A DNA stretch of 64,000 nt from Kaistella pullorum (GTDB taxonomy: Bacteria; Bacteroidota; Bacteroidia; Flavobacteriales; Weeksellaceae): assembly GCF_014837035.1 (NCBI RefSeq), contig NZ_JACSPS010000001.1, positions 676,374 to 740,373 of the forward strand, written 5' to 3'. Made by a program: the position numbers and the translations under genes. Shown here in pieces: positions 1-7,559 of the stretch. The notes beneath the pieces were generated by a model. It searched no databases. It was not told where the DNA came from and saw only the letters and a list, made by a program, of their open reading frames with translations. Each line of letters opens with the position of its first letter. Position 1 is the first letter of the stretch.

Positions 1-95
1 TTCGCAAAACCAAAGTTTTCGGTTAAATGTTTAATGAGTCCGAATTCACCGTATTTCGAAATGGGAGTGAGTTCGGTATTTTTATCTTGGAGCAT
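1..95 (-). CDS. thiL: Thiamine-monophosphate kinase, N-terminal fragment (runs off the window)
   Basis: Only the first 31 codons are inside the window; the gene continues beyond base 1. Reading on the minus strand from the ATG at 95-93 gives MLQDKNTELTPISKYGEFGL followed by IKHLTENFGF. The pattern of an early D-K-N/T, then L-T-P-I-S and G-E-F-G-L-I is the usual beginning of bacteroidotal ThiL, which phosphorylates thiamine monophosphate to thiamine pyrophosphate. The start lies 12 bases beyond the stop of the upstream thioesterase gene on the same strand, so the two are probably co-transcribed. The assignment rests on a short N-terminus only. Confidence 0.6.
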   Translation of the reverse strand, partial: MLQDKNTELTPISKYGEFGLIKHLTENFGFA

Positions 96-106
96 ACTTT
101 TATAGT

Positions 107-634
107 TTATTGATCTGCGTTTTTGCGCCACGCGAAAGTTCCCTGTTTGTGGAACGCTTCCACATTTTCAGCTTTAAAAGGCAGTTCACGCAGGTCTTCA
201 CGCGTCAGCACCTTCGTATTTTCACTTCTGAATTCGTTCATCACTTCCTGGATATCATCCGGCGGCGAAGTAGATTTTCTAAGCATCATATCAATCCAAA
301 CGCCGGTTGCTTCGCTGGTTGCGCAGTGCGTACCGTCGGGCAGATAAAATTTATGAAGAAAGCGGTAGATGCTCGCATCTTCACTCATCCCGGAGATTTC
401 AGCTGACACAAAAACGGTTTGATCCGCGTAGATTTCCTTGAAAAACGAATACCTTTCATGCAGGATAACCGGGCCAATTCCCCAGCGGCTCAGTTCTTTA
501 AGTCCCATGTGATGGGTGTTCATGAAAGCCATGCGCGTCTGCGCGCAATAGGCCACGTACGATGAGTTCGCCAGATGTTTGTTCGCGTCGATGTCGCTCC
601 AGCGCACTTCGAATTTATGATGATATATTGACAT
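107..634 (-). CDS. Acyl-CoA thioesterase, YbgC/4HBT hot-dog family
   Basis: A 175-residue hot-dog fold protein. Residues 14-23 hold the 4-hydroxybenzoyl-CoA thioesterase signature, with D16, N18, H20 and N23 in the arrangement D-x-N-x-H-x-x-N; the aspartate is the catalytic residue in the family. It probably hydrolyses a short-chain or aromatic acyl-CoA in the cytoplasm; the substrate cannot be read from sequence. Length is slightly above the 130-150 residues usual for YbgC, with a charged C-terminal tail. The ATG at 634-632 is the only sensible start. It precedes thiL by 11 bases, suggesting a shared transcript. Confidence 0.85.
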   Translation of the reverse strand: MSIYHHKFEVRWSDIDANKHLANSSYVAYCAQTRMAFMNTHHMGLKELSRWGIGPVILHERYSFFKEIYADQTVFVSAEISGMSEDASIYRFLHKFYLPDGTHCATSEATGVWIDMMLRKSTSPPDDIQEVMNEFRSENTKVLTREDLRELPFKAENVEAFHKQGTFAWRKNADQ

Positions 635-661
635 TTTAATATTTTTTTAGGTTTGGGCAAT

Positions 662-756
662 CCCGCGGCGGCAGCTGGCGCTACCGCCGCGGTCGGGCTT
701 TCCGTTTCAATCTGCGGGCGGCTGGCGCCGCCCGCAGGATTTCCACTGCAATCCCT
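662..756. repeat. Extragenic palindromic (REP-like) element with two GC-rich hairpins
   Basis: Two stem-loops alternate with two related spacers. Hairpin 1 (663-692) pairs CCGCGGCGG with CCGCCGCGG and extends through AGC/GCT to a TGGC loop. Hairpin 2 (712-737) pairs CTGCGGGCGGC with GCCGCCCGCAG around the same TGGC loop. The spacers 694-713 and 736-756 share the core TTTCC-N4-5-CAATC. The block is far richer in GC than the flanks and sits between two divergent genes, without a T-tract. This resembles the dispersed extragenic palindromes I know from Chryseobacterium-type genomes. Only this copy was seen in the window. Confidence 0.6.
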
Positions 757-826
757 ATTGCGGGTTCGGTTATAATCCCACAATTACGGCACAAAATTAA
801 GCATTAATGATGGGGTAGAAAAACTG

Positions 827-834
827 TATTTTTG
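827..834 (+). promoter_or_regulatory. Bacteroidota -7 box before the flavoprotein gene
   Basis: TATTTTTG matches TAnnTTTG. Transcription would begin near 840, which places the in-frame ATG at 832 inside the promoter and supports the ATG at 871 as the true start. No clear -33 TTTG was found. Confidence 0.5.
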
Positions 835-870
835 CACTCAGCAAAGGTGATCCGGCGCGGTTTTTTAAGT

Positions 871-2076
871 ATGGCAAAGAAGAAAATTATAATCATCGGT
901 GGCGGCGCGGCAGGTTTTTTCTGCGCAGCGAACCTCGATGAAAGCAAATACGACGTGCTCATTCTGGAGCAGAATTCTGATGTTTTGCAGAAAGTGAAGA
1001 TTTCGGGTGGCGGACGCTGCAATGTTTCACACGCATGCTTTGATCCTCGGGAACTTGTCGGCTTTTATCCGCGCGGCAATAAGGAACTGCTGAGTGTATT
1101 CCACAAATTCCAGCCGGGTGACACGATGGATTGGTTTGAGACGCGTGGAGTAGCTTTAAAAATAGAAAATGACAATCGTATTTTCCCCGAAAGCAATTCC
1201 TCGCAAACGATCATCGACGCGATGACAAAGGAAGTAAGCCGCAAAAAATTTGAAGTAAAGACGCAAGCCGTGGTTTCTGCTATTGAAAAGACGGGTGAAA
1301 AATTTATGGTAAAATCCGGAGCTGGCGATTTCACTGCCGATTATCTCATTTACTGCACGGGAAGTTCGCCGAAATCTTTAAAACTCATTCAGACTTTAGG
1401 CCATAAAATTGTCGAGCCTGTTCCGTCATTATTCACATTTAACATTAAAAATGAAACTTTGAAGGATTTGATGGGAACCAGTTTTCCGCATGCTGAAGTT
1501 TCAATTCCAGCCTTAAAGGCAGAGGAATCCGGGCCGATGCTGATCACGCATTGGGGACTTTCGGGGCCGGCTATTTTGAAGATTTCTGCCTGGAAAGCCC
1601 GCGAGTTGGCTGCGGTGAAATATCAGTTTGAAATCTTTGTCAATTTCCTGGGCATTTCCCGAGACGAAGTTTTAGATCTGTTAAAAGACTACCGGACCCA
1701 AAATCCAAAGAAGACAATCGGCGCTTCGAAAATATTCAATATCACCACCAGATTCTGGCACCGCATTCTGTGGTTGTCGAAAGTGAATTTAGATAAAAAT
1801 ATATCCACTTTAACGACAAAAGAAGTCGAAATAATCGTCACGAACCTCTGCGAAAACGTTATGAAAGTCACCGGAAAGTCTACTTATAAGGACGAATTCG
1901 TGACTGCGGGCGGCGTGGATCTAAAGGAAATCAACTTTAAGAATATGTCTTCCAAAATTGTAGATGGTCTGTATGTGGCGGGCGAAGTTATTAATATTGA
2001 CGCAGTTACGGGCGGTTTCAATTTCCAGGCATGCTGGAGTGAGGCGTGGCTAATGGCGCAGGATTTGAATGCATAA
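871..2076 (+). CDS. HI0933-family FAD-dependent oxidoreductase (NAD(P)/FAD-dependent flavoprotein)
   Basis: A 401-residue flavoprotein of the HI0933/YhiN/BaiN family. The N-terminal Rossmann motif GGGAAG (about residues 10-15) binds the ADP part of FAD. The family hallmark SGGGRCNVSH follows at about 45-54, and the C-terminal region has GLYVAGEVINIDAVTGGFNF, the second FAD contact. Members are cytoplasmic; some relatives reduce steroid or bile-acid double bonds, but the physiological substrate of flavobacterial members is not known and none is claimed here. An upstream in-frame ATG at 832 would lie within the predicted -7 box, so 871 is preferred. No partner gene is evident. Confidence 0.85.
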   Translation: MAKKKIIIIGGGAAGFFCAANLDESKYDVLILEQNSDVLQKVKISGGGRCNVSHACFDPRELVGFYPRGNKELLSVFHKFQPGDTMDWFETRGVALKIENDNRIFPESNSSQTIIDAMTKEVSRKKFEVKTQAVVSAIEKTGEKFMVKSGAGDFTADYLIYCTGSSPKSLKLIQTLGHKIVEPVPSLFTFNIKNETLKDLMGTSFPHAEVSIPALKAEESGPMLITHWGLSGPAILKISAWKARELAAVKYQFEIFVNFLGISRDEVLDLLKDYRTQNPKKTIGASKIFNITTRFWHRILWLSKVNLDKNISTLTTKEVEIIVTNLCENVMKVTGKSTYKDEFVTAGGVDLKEINFKNMSSKIVDGLYVAGEVINIDAVTGGFNFQACWSEAWLMAQDLNA

Positions 2077-2098
2077 TTATCTGAAAAAAGTATTTTTC

Positions 2099-2122
2099 AT
2101 TTAGGTCTATTTCCTAAATTTG
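2099..2122 (+). promoter_or_regulatory. -7 box overlapped by an inverted repeat
   Basis: TAAATTTG at 2115-2122 matches the Bacteroidota -7 box. ATTTAGG (2099-2105) and CCTAAAT (2113-2119) form a 7-bp inverted repeat with a 7-base spacer that overlaps the box. An AT-rich 7-bp hairpin lies just upstream (2082-2099). A repressor operator is possible but is inference. Confidence 0.4.
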
Positions 2123-2136
2123 AGTAAATATTAAAA

Positions 2137-2460
2137 ATGAAAAATCTATATTCCATATTTATTGTTTCCCTGGTGCTGCTGATGGTGTCGTGCCAAAGCC
2201 GCGTGGTAAGCGTGCAGAAGCCATTCAACAAGAATTCGCTTGAGCTCTACAAACGCTACAGTTTTCAGTTGCAGGATGCAAGTAATATCAGGATGCAGGT
2301 CCTTCGCGTAGATGCGGAAAACGTGTACGGAAAAAATAATGATGACGAGCAGATTGTCATCAATGCCTCGGAAATCCGCGAGGTGAAGAAAACCGACCTT
2401 TTTTCATCGGTTGCTGTTGCTCTGGCCGCCGTGGCCGCGGTGATTTTCGTGCCGATATAG
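2137..2460 (+). CDS. Small lipoprotein of unknown function
   Basis: A 107-residue protein with a lipoprotein signal peptide: MKNLYSIFIVSLVLLMVSC, with the modified cysteine predicted at position 19. The mature part has basic and polar stretches, then a C-terminal hydrophobic segment (AVALAAVAAVIFVPI) that could be a membrane anchor, giving an unusual doubly anchored layout. I recognise no named family. It has its own promoter-like sequence and is followed by a strong terminator, so it is probably monocistronic. Confidence 0.65.
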   Translation: MKNLYSIFIVSLVLLMVSCQSRVVSVQKPFNKNSLELYKRYSFQLQDASNIRMQVLRVDAENVYGKNNDDEQIVINASEIREVKKTDLFSSVAVALAAVAAVIFVPI

Positions 2461-2478
2461 TCTTTACTTAATTAATAT

Positions 2479-2517
2479 AAAAAAAGGAACCAACTCTCAG
2501 AGAAGGTTCCTTTTTTA
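2479..2517. terminator. Bidirectional intrinsic terminator
   Basis: GGAACC (2486-2491) pairs with GGTTCC (2505-2510), flanked by an A-tract and a T-tract, so it can serve both the lipoprotein gene (+) and the converging antiporter gene (-), whose stop codon it overlaps. Confidence 0.85.
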
Positions 2518-4632
2518 TTTAAATATTTTACCCACGATATTACCGATTTCCATGAAGTCATCGGCATTGCTGATGTCCCTCGAGAGTTTGCCGTACTCTT
2601 CCTTGGCATTGCGCGATGGGAAAACCAGCAGGTAATTTCGGCTCGAAAAGTGCGTGTTCAGGTAAGCGGGCACATTCTGCATCTGGGGGAGATAAGAAAC
2701 CATGCCGCGACGCGCCATGAAGAGCACAAAAGCGTCATCATCTTTCATTTTCTTGAAGACTTTTGGCATCTCTGCCCAATTGCTGAAAACATAAAATGCC
2801 GCCTCGATATTGACTTTCTTTTGAATCCGTTCGAGCACTTTTATCGTCTTGTCTTCGCCGAAGAACTCGATTTTTGCACCGGTGCTGCGGGAAATATTCC
2901 AAATTTTTAGTAATGAATGAAAGAAACCAGCTTCGAGATGTGCATTATCTGGAAAAACCACCATATATCGTCGGACCGTGGCGATTGGTTGCACGGCATG
3001 ATACACCAGCGTATTTACGCTAGTGTTCCGCAGATACCCATTGTAGAGGTTATAAACTAAGCTTGTAGAAAAGCCTTTATCAGCGTCTACAGCGAGGATG
3101 AGATCCGAAATTTTATGTTCTTTAATAGCATTGCTGATACCGCGCTGCACGTCACTGTCGAATCTTTTTAGCGGCGTGATCTCTACATCTGCGGAAGCAC
3201 CTATCTTCGACGATTCTTCCAGCAGTTTCACCGCCTTCTTCTCTAAAGATTCATCGGTTTCATCGTCGATGACATTGATCGCGTACAGGTCTTTCGTGTT
3301 GTTCTTGGATTTCAGCAGCAACGATAAGTTTGTAATGGGTTCCACGGTAGCGCTGTAGTTTAGCGCCAGCAACAGCCGTTCGTTGTGCGAATCTGTGGCA
3401 GCCATCGTATTTTCATTGTCAGTTTCCAGAATTGCCTGTGCGTTTTTCTGTGTGACAAAGGACGAAACGGTGCACGAAACCAGAATCAGCAATATACTTC
3501 CGTTCAGAATGCTTTCATTTAAAAGTCGGATGGGTTCGCCAGCGTCAGTCTCCCCGATAATGATGTTATAACCTACAAGCACGGCTGCGAGCGTTGCCGC
3601 AGCGGACGCGGAACTTAGTCCAAAAATAATCCCGCTTTCTGCTTTTGTGAATTTAAAAGCGCGCGCTGTGGCTTTTGCGGCGAGATATTTCCCACCGATG
3701 GAAACAGAGATCATTACTGCGGCCACCTTTAACGTTTCTAAATCATTAAAGAAAACTTTCACATCGATGAGCATACCGACACTGATTAGGAAAAAGGGGA
3801 TGAAAATCGCGTTTCCCACAAAATCAATCCTGTTCATCAGCGATGAAGACCTCGGGATGAGCCCATTTAAAGCCAAACCAGCCAGAAATGCACCAATGAT
3901 AGCTTCTACACCGGCAAGTTCGGCGAGTAATGAGGCAAGATAAATCATTACCAATACGAAAATATATTGTGAGATCCGGTCATCTACTTTCTTGAAAAAC
4001 CACCGTCCTACAATCGGAAATCCGAAAAGTACGATTAATGCAAATGCCACAATTCCAACAGACATTCTGGTCCAAAAAGCCGAGTTCACTTCGCCAGTCG
4101 TCATCCCGACAACTATCGCGAGCACCAAAAGTGCGAGCACATCGGTAATCATGGTTCCGCCAACCGTAGATGTCACAGCGGCGTTCCGTGTAATGCCGAG
4201 TTTACTTACAATCGGGTATGAAATAAGTGTATGTGAGGAAAAAAGACTTGAAAATAGAAATGTAGTAAGCCAGTTGAACCCCAGTATATAATGTCCGGCA
4301 AGAATTCCGAAGGCAAACGGAAAGAGGAAAGTGAAGGCACCGAAACCTAAACTTTTCCACTTATTCTTTTTAAATTCTGCCAGATCGATTTCGAGACCGG
4401 CCAGAAACATGATGTAAAGTAATCCAGTGGTTCCCGTCACCACGATGCTGGCGTCCCGAGTAAGGATGTTGAAGCCGAAAGGTCCTACCGCGGCACCGGC
4501 GATGATAAGCCCGAGTAGGTGTGGAACTTTAATCTTGTTTAAAAGCAGCGGCGCAAACAGAATGATAATTAGAACTACCAGGAATTTGAGTACGGGATCT
4601 TCAAACGGCAATGTGAAATGTGAAAAATCCAT
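2515..4632 (-). CDS. CPA2-type cation:proton antiporter with C-terminal USP-like domain
   Basis: A 705-residue membrane protein. The first ~390 residues hold about a dozen hydrophobic segments of the Na+/H+ exchanger fold (GLIIAGAAVGPFGFN near the N-terminus, AGVEAIIGAFLAGLALNGL in the middle), typical of KefB/NapA-like monovalent cation:proton antiporters of the inner membrane. The C-terminal ~280 residues are soluble and resemble tandem universal-stress-protein domains (LLLALNYSATVEPI, ISDLILAVDADKG) rather than the RCK domain of KefB/KefC. The start lies 3 bases after the stop of the upstream lipoprotein gene, so the two form an operon. Ion specificity cannot be told. Confidence 0.85.
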   Translation of the reverse strand: MDFSHFTLPFEDPVLKFLVVLIIILFAPLLLNKIKVPHLLGLIIAGAAVGPFGFNILTRDASIVVTGTTGLLYIMFLAGLEIDLAEFKKNKWKSLGFGAFTFLFPFAFGILAGHYILGFNWLTTFLFSSLFSSHTLISYPIVSKLGITRNAAVTSTVGGTMITDVLALLVLAIVVGMTTGEVNSAFWTRMSVGIVAFALIVLFGFPIVGRWFFKKVDDRISQYIFVLVMIYLASLLAELAGVEAIIGAFLAGLALNGLIPRSSSLMNRIDFVGNAIFIPFFLISVGMLIDVKVFFNDLETLKVAAVMISVSIGGKYLAAKATARAFKFTKAESGIIFGLSSASAAATLAAVLVGYNIIIGETDAGEPIRLLNESILNGSILLILVSCTVSSFVTQKNAQAILETDNENTMAATDSHNERLLLALNYSATVEPITNLSLLLKSKNNTKDLYAINVIDDETDESLEKKAVKLLEESSKIGASADVEITPLKRFDSDVQRGISNAIKEHKISDLILAVDADKGFSTSLVYNLYNGYLRNTSVNTLVYHAVQPIATVRRYMVVFPDNAHLEAGFFHSLLKIWNISRSTGAKIEFFGEDKTIKVLERIQKKVNIEAAFYVFSNWAEMPKVFKKMKDDDAFVLFMARRGMVSYLPQMQNVPAYLNTHFSSRNYLLVFPSRNAKEEYGKLSRDISNADDFMEIGNIVGKIFK

Positions 4633-4635
4633 AGA

Positions 4636-5187
4636 TTAATTTTTGGCTTTTTCGAGTTCTACCGAGAATTTTGCAACACAATTGTCTTTACCGGTCAGCT
4701 CGCGGCTGCCTTTGAGGCGCGATGAGGCAAGATCCACTAAGGCGAGCGTTATCTTTGAGCGCGACGCGGCTGTGGCACTGTCGGTGGAGGAAAGTGTAAG
4801 ATCTGTGCCGCTGATGTTTCCGGTGAAATGGCGTTCGCCGCCGGTTTTATTGGTGATTTTTAAACCATTAGGTGAAAATTCCCAGATGTCGTTTCTTGTG
4901 TCACCCACCACATGTTCGCTACACGAAGATTCTGTACAGATCATCTTTCCGCTCCATTTACCCATGATTTCTTCCGGCCAAACGGCTTCCGCGGGCATTT
5001 TTTCGGCAGTATGTTCGAGGCTGTCGCGCAGTGAGAGCAATTGCTGATAATCTGCTTCTTTTGCCAGAAATTCCTGCTCTTTCAGCGAAAGTGCCTGCTC
5101 TCTTTGGGCCAAGTTATCTTCTTTATTTGTATCTGTACAGCTGGCAAACGCCGCGGCTGTCAGTATGTAGATAATTAAATTTTTCAT
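4636..5187 (-). CDS. Lipoprotein of unknown function with coiled-coil segment
   Basis: A 183-residue lipoprotein when started at the ATG at 5187-5185: MKNLIIYILTAAAFASC gives a clean signal peptide with lipobox FASC. An in-frame start 33 bases upstream would bury the signal and is rejected. Residues ~22-55 are a charged heptad-like helix (REQALSLKEQEFLAKEADYQ). The rest is a compact, probably beta-rich domain containing GKWSGKMICTESSCSE, which resembles small calycin-like stress lipoproteins; no function is claimed. It lies 3 bases upstream of the antiporter gene and is probably translated with it. Confidence 0.7.
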   Translation of the reverse strand: MKNLIIYILTAAAFASCTDTNKEDNLAQREQALSLKEQEFLAKEADYQQLLSLRDSLEHTAEKMPAEAVWPEEIMGKWSGKMICTESSCSEHVVGDTRNDIWEFSPNGLKITNKTGGERHFTGNISGTDLTLSSTDSATAASRSKITLALVDLASSRLKGSRELTGKDNCVAKFSVELEKAKN

Positions 5188-5223
5188 GTCCGATCGGTTA
5201 GATGCATTTAAAAATAACAAAAA

Positions 5224-5249
5224 AAGCCCAGACTGGAAAACCTGGACTT
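5224..5249 (-). terminator. Intrinsic terminator after psd
   Basis: On the minus strand AAGTCCAG pairs with CTGGGCTT (one G-T pair) and runs into a T-tract. It ends the ftsH-cdsA-psd transcript before the next minus-strand lipoprotein gene. Confidence 0.8.
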
Positions 5250-5278
5250 GTTTGGATCATTAACAAGGAAGGAGGAAT

Positions 5279-5932
5279 TTATTCGTTCATGCGCGCGATT
5301 ACATTGATTCCACCCTTGGTTTTGTCGCCAATCTTGCACAAAATTTCGGTATCAACCGGAAGGAAGACATCCATCCGGGAGCCGAACTTGATGAATCCGA
5401 ACTCGTGTCCTGCTTTGGCCTGATCGCCCTCGTTACAGTAAAAAACGATGCGTCGCGCTACGTAACCTGCGATTTGGCGAAAGACTATTTTATGATTGGT
5501 CTTGCTTTCTACAGCCACAGTGGTGCGTTCGTTATCAGTAGAAGATTTTTCATGCCAAGCTACGAGATATTTTCCGGGATGATACTTTTTATAGATAACC
5601 TGTCCCGACACCGGATAACGGCAGATATGCACATTAAGCGGTGACATGAAAATAGAAATCTGGATGGCTTTATCATGCAGAAACTCGCCTTCAAATACTT
5701 CTTTTATCATCACCACTTTACCATCTACAGGCGCGATGACATTTTCTTTGTGATCGAGAATATCACGGTTTGGAACGCGGAAAAACCAGAAGACAAGTCC
5801 GTAAAGAATAAGGATAGGTACAATAATCAAAAGCGACCACTGTTCAAGGTAATAGACCGACAGAAAGGCGACGATTGCGAATACGATGCTCGCCACGACG
5901 ATTGTTCCAGTGGACTCTTTGTGTAATTTCAT
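5279..5932 (-). CDS. psd: Phosphatidylserine decarboxylase proenzyme, short (archaeal-type) form
   Basis: A 217-residue proenzyme that decarboxylates phosphatidylserine to phosphatidylethanolamine. It has N-terminal membrane segments (TIVVASIVFAIVAFLSVYYL and LLIIVPILILYGLVFWFF), then the catalytic domain. The self-cleavage site is FGSR, with S185 the expected source of the pyruvoyl group, leaving a ~33-residue alpha chain. The motif VAPVDGKV is typical of short PSDs. It begins 7 bases after cdsA, so CDP-diacylglycerol production and PE synthesis are encoded side by side; PE is a main flavobacterial phospholipid. Confidence 0.93.
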   Translation of the reverse strand: MKLHKESTGTIVVASIVFAIVAFLSVYYLEQWSLLIIVPILILYGLVFWFFRVPNRDILDHKENVIAPVDGKVVMIKEVFEGEFLHDKAIQISIFMSPLNVHICRYPVSGQVIYKKYHPGKYLVAWHEKSSTDNERTTVAVESKTNHKIVFRQIAGYVARRIVFYCNEGDQAKAGHEFGFIKFGSRMDVFLPVDTEILCKIGDKTKGGINVIARMNE

Positions 5933-5939
5933 CTGTATG

Positions 5940-6809
5940 CTAAATAAGATTTTCTAAAACAAAATACAAATATACGACAGGCACACAGATAATAAAACTG
6001 TCGAGCCGATCCAGGATTCCGCCATGACCCGGAATAATCTTCCCGGAATCTTTCACGCCAAAAGTGCGCTTCAGCTGACTTTCAACTAAATCTCCCAGCG
6101 GCGCAAATACAGCTACCAAAAGCCCAACAATCATCCAGTTTCCACGCAGGTCCGGATGGTACTGTTCGATAAAGAATCCAGCAACCATGGTTAATATCAC
6201 ACCGCCGGCAAATCCTTCCCAAGTTTTTTTGGGCGAAATTTTGGGCGCCATTTTATGTTTTCCGAAAAATTTTCCGGTAAAAAATGCAAAACTGTCACTG
6301 CTCCAGATCAGTACAAACAGAAAGAATACTTCGAGCGAAAAATCAGTGGAAGTAAACTGCGGTAAAGCCAGCGCAAAACTGAAAGGAATTGCTGTGTATA
6401 TGATGGTGAAAATGAGTTTGCCATTGTCATAATAAAGTTCTTTTGAGAACCTGAATAAAGTGACAACGGCAATCACGATTAATGACAGAGCGAGAAATTC
6501 GGAGAGGCTATAATTATAATAAAAACCCTGATTAAAAAAGCGGTTGGAGAAGCGGTAAAATACAAATACGATTATGGGGAAAACAACCCATTTTTCCCAG
6601 CTTTTTGGGTCAAACTTCATTATTTTCACACATTCCCACGCGCCGGCAAAGAGAAAAAAGGTGATGAGTCCGTAATAGAGATGCTGTTGCTGCACGAGAC
6701 CTGGTGAGAGCCCGTTGATAAGTTTTGCGCCAAGCGGAGTGGTGCACAGTATCACGAGCAAACCATAGATGGCACCGCCAAACAGCCGTTGTAGTAGATT
6801 TTTATCCAA
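5940..6809 (-). CDS. cdsA: Phosphatidate cytidylyltransferase, TTG start
   Basis: A 289-residue polytopic inner-membrane enzyme making CDP-diacylglycerol from phosphatidic acid and CTP. The C-terminal CDS signature is present: KISPKKTWEGFAGG, then LGDLVESQLKR and PGHGGILDRLDS, with the conserved acidic residues for metal binding. The initiating codon appears to be TTG at 6809-6807: an in-frame stop lies 15 bases upstream, there is no ATG between, and the next methionines would delete the first membrane helix. It is followed by psd after 7 bases and preceded by the LUD gene 43 bases upstream. Confidence 0.93.
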   Translation of the reverse strand: MDKNLLQRLFGGAIYGLLVILCTTPLGAKLINGLSPGLVQQQHLYYGLITFFLFAGAWECVKIMKFDPKSWEKWVVFPIIVFVFYRFSNRFFNQGFYYNYSLSEFLALSLIVIAVVTLFRFSKELYYDNGKLIFTIIYTAIPFSFALALPQFTSTDFSLEVFFLFVLIWSSDSFAFFTGKFFGKHKMAPKISPKKTWEGFAGGVILTMVAGFFIEQYHPDLRGNWMIVGLLVAVFAPLGDLVESQLKRTFGVKDSGKIIPGHGGILDRLDSFIICVPVVYLYFVLENLI

Positions 6810-6852
6810 AAGTTTTCTGGGTTAGAATTTGCGAATCAGACTTCAGAAAGCC

Positions 6853-7440
6853 TTAATCTTCGAGCAAAAGTAAGAAAAGTTTTGTATTGTCCTTATTCGG
6901 CGTGTCAAGTTTGGAATTGCTGCCGCTGATTGAGGTAAGATTCCGGATGTTTCCGTCACGTTTTATCTTGCTCATCGCGTCATTCAGATTGGTGACAATC
7001 TGCGAGACATTGGCCATGATAATGATCTTCGAAGGAAGGCGTGAAGAATGATAATGCAGAATATTGTGATGCGAGAGCATGATGCGTCCGTCAAAAGCAA
7101 TTAGATATTCGCAGGTAATCAGTGCACAGTCATTGAAGAGCTCGAGTTCTGTGGTGTAAGGAACATTCACCACATCAAGGAAGTTCTTTAAATCGTGATC
7201 CCAGCAGAATACAGATTTTACATCCTCGATCTTAAGTATTTTGTTTAATGTCTGCAGCGCTTCGGCTTCGTCCGCACAATAATTAAAAATTCCGCCGGAG
7301 TGGGTGAAAAGCTGAGCGAATTTGTAATCCAAATCAGCGTTTTTCAATTGGTCTCCCAGTTTTACCAAATCCTGTTCCTCATCCTCAGTGGGTTGATTCA
7401 GAATTTTTCCGACAATTTTTTTAAAATTAAAGAGACTCAA
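6853..7440 (-). CDS. LUD-domain protein (LutC/YkgG-like), TTG start
   Basis: A 195-residue protein of the LUD (lactate utilisation) superfamily: residues ~45-190 show the alpha/beta pattern with FDGRIMLSHHN and LPSKIIIMANVSQIV. LutC is part of the iron-sulphur lactate oxidation complex, but no lutA or lutB is nearby. In flavobacteria this gene sits constantly between ftsH and cdsA, so a lactate role is doubtful. The start is a TTG (7440-7438); a -7 box at 7468-7475 places transcription start about 20 bases upstream, and no ATG lies between. Confidence 0.75.
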   Translation of the reverse strand: MSLFNFKKIVGKILNQPTEDEEQDLVKLGDQLKNADLDYKFAQLFTHSGGIFNYCADEAEALQTLNKILKIEDVKSVFCWDHDLKNFLDVVNVPYTTELELFNDCALITCEYLIAFDGRIMLSHHNILHYHSSRLPSKIIIMANVSQIVTNLNDAMSKIKRDGNIRNLTSISGSNSKLDTPNKDNTKLFLLLLED

Positions 7441-7467
7441 TTTCCTGCTGGTTTGCTGTTATTATTA

Positions 7468-7475
7468 CAAAAATA
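7468..7475 (-). promoter_or_regulatory. -7 box before the LUD gene
   Basis: Minus-strand TATTTTTG matches TAnnTTTG. It lies between the ftsH-linked hairpin and the LUD start, suggesting a second promoter for LUD-cdsA-psd. No clear -33 element. Confidence 0.5.
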
Positions 7476-7507
7476 GAAAATTATTGCATTAAATTTAATA
7501 AGAAGAG

Positions 7508-7549
7508 AAATATCCTGACGACAATCTGAAAACTGCTACCAGGATATTT
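7508..7549 (-). terminator. Long-loop hairpin after ftsH
   Basis: AAATATCCTG (7508-7517) pairs with CAGGATATTT (7540-7549), a 10-bp stem with a 22-base loop, just beyond the ftsH stop. The T-run is weak, so it may be an mRNA 3' end or a partial terminator. Confidence 0.45.
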
Positions 7550-7559
7550 TATTTAATTG

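Noticed and set aside
6853-7440. A lactate-utilisation operon around the LUD gene
   Set aside because: No lutA, lutB or lactate permease lies nearby; the gene is embedded in the ftsH-cdsA-psd cluster, so the lactate function is not claimed.
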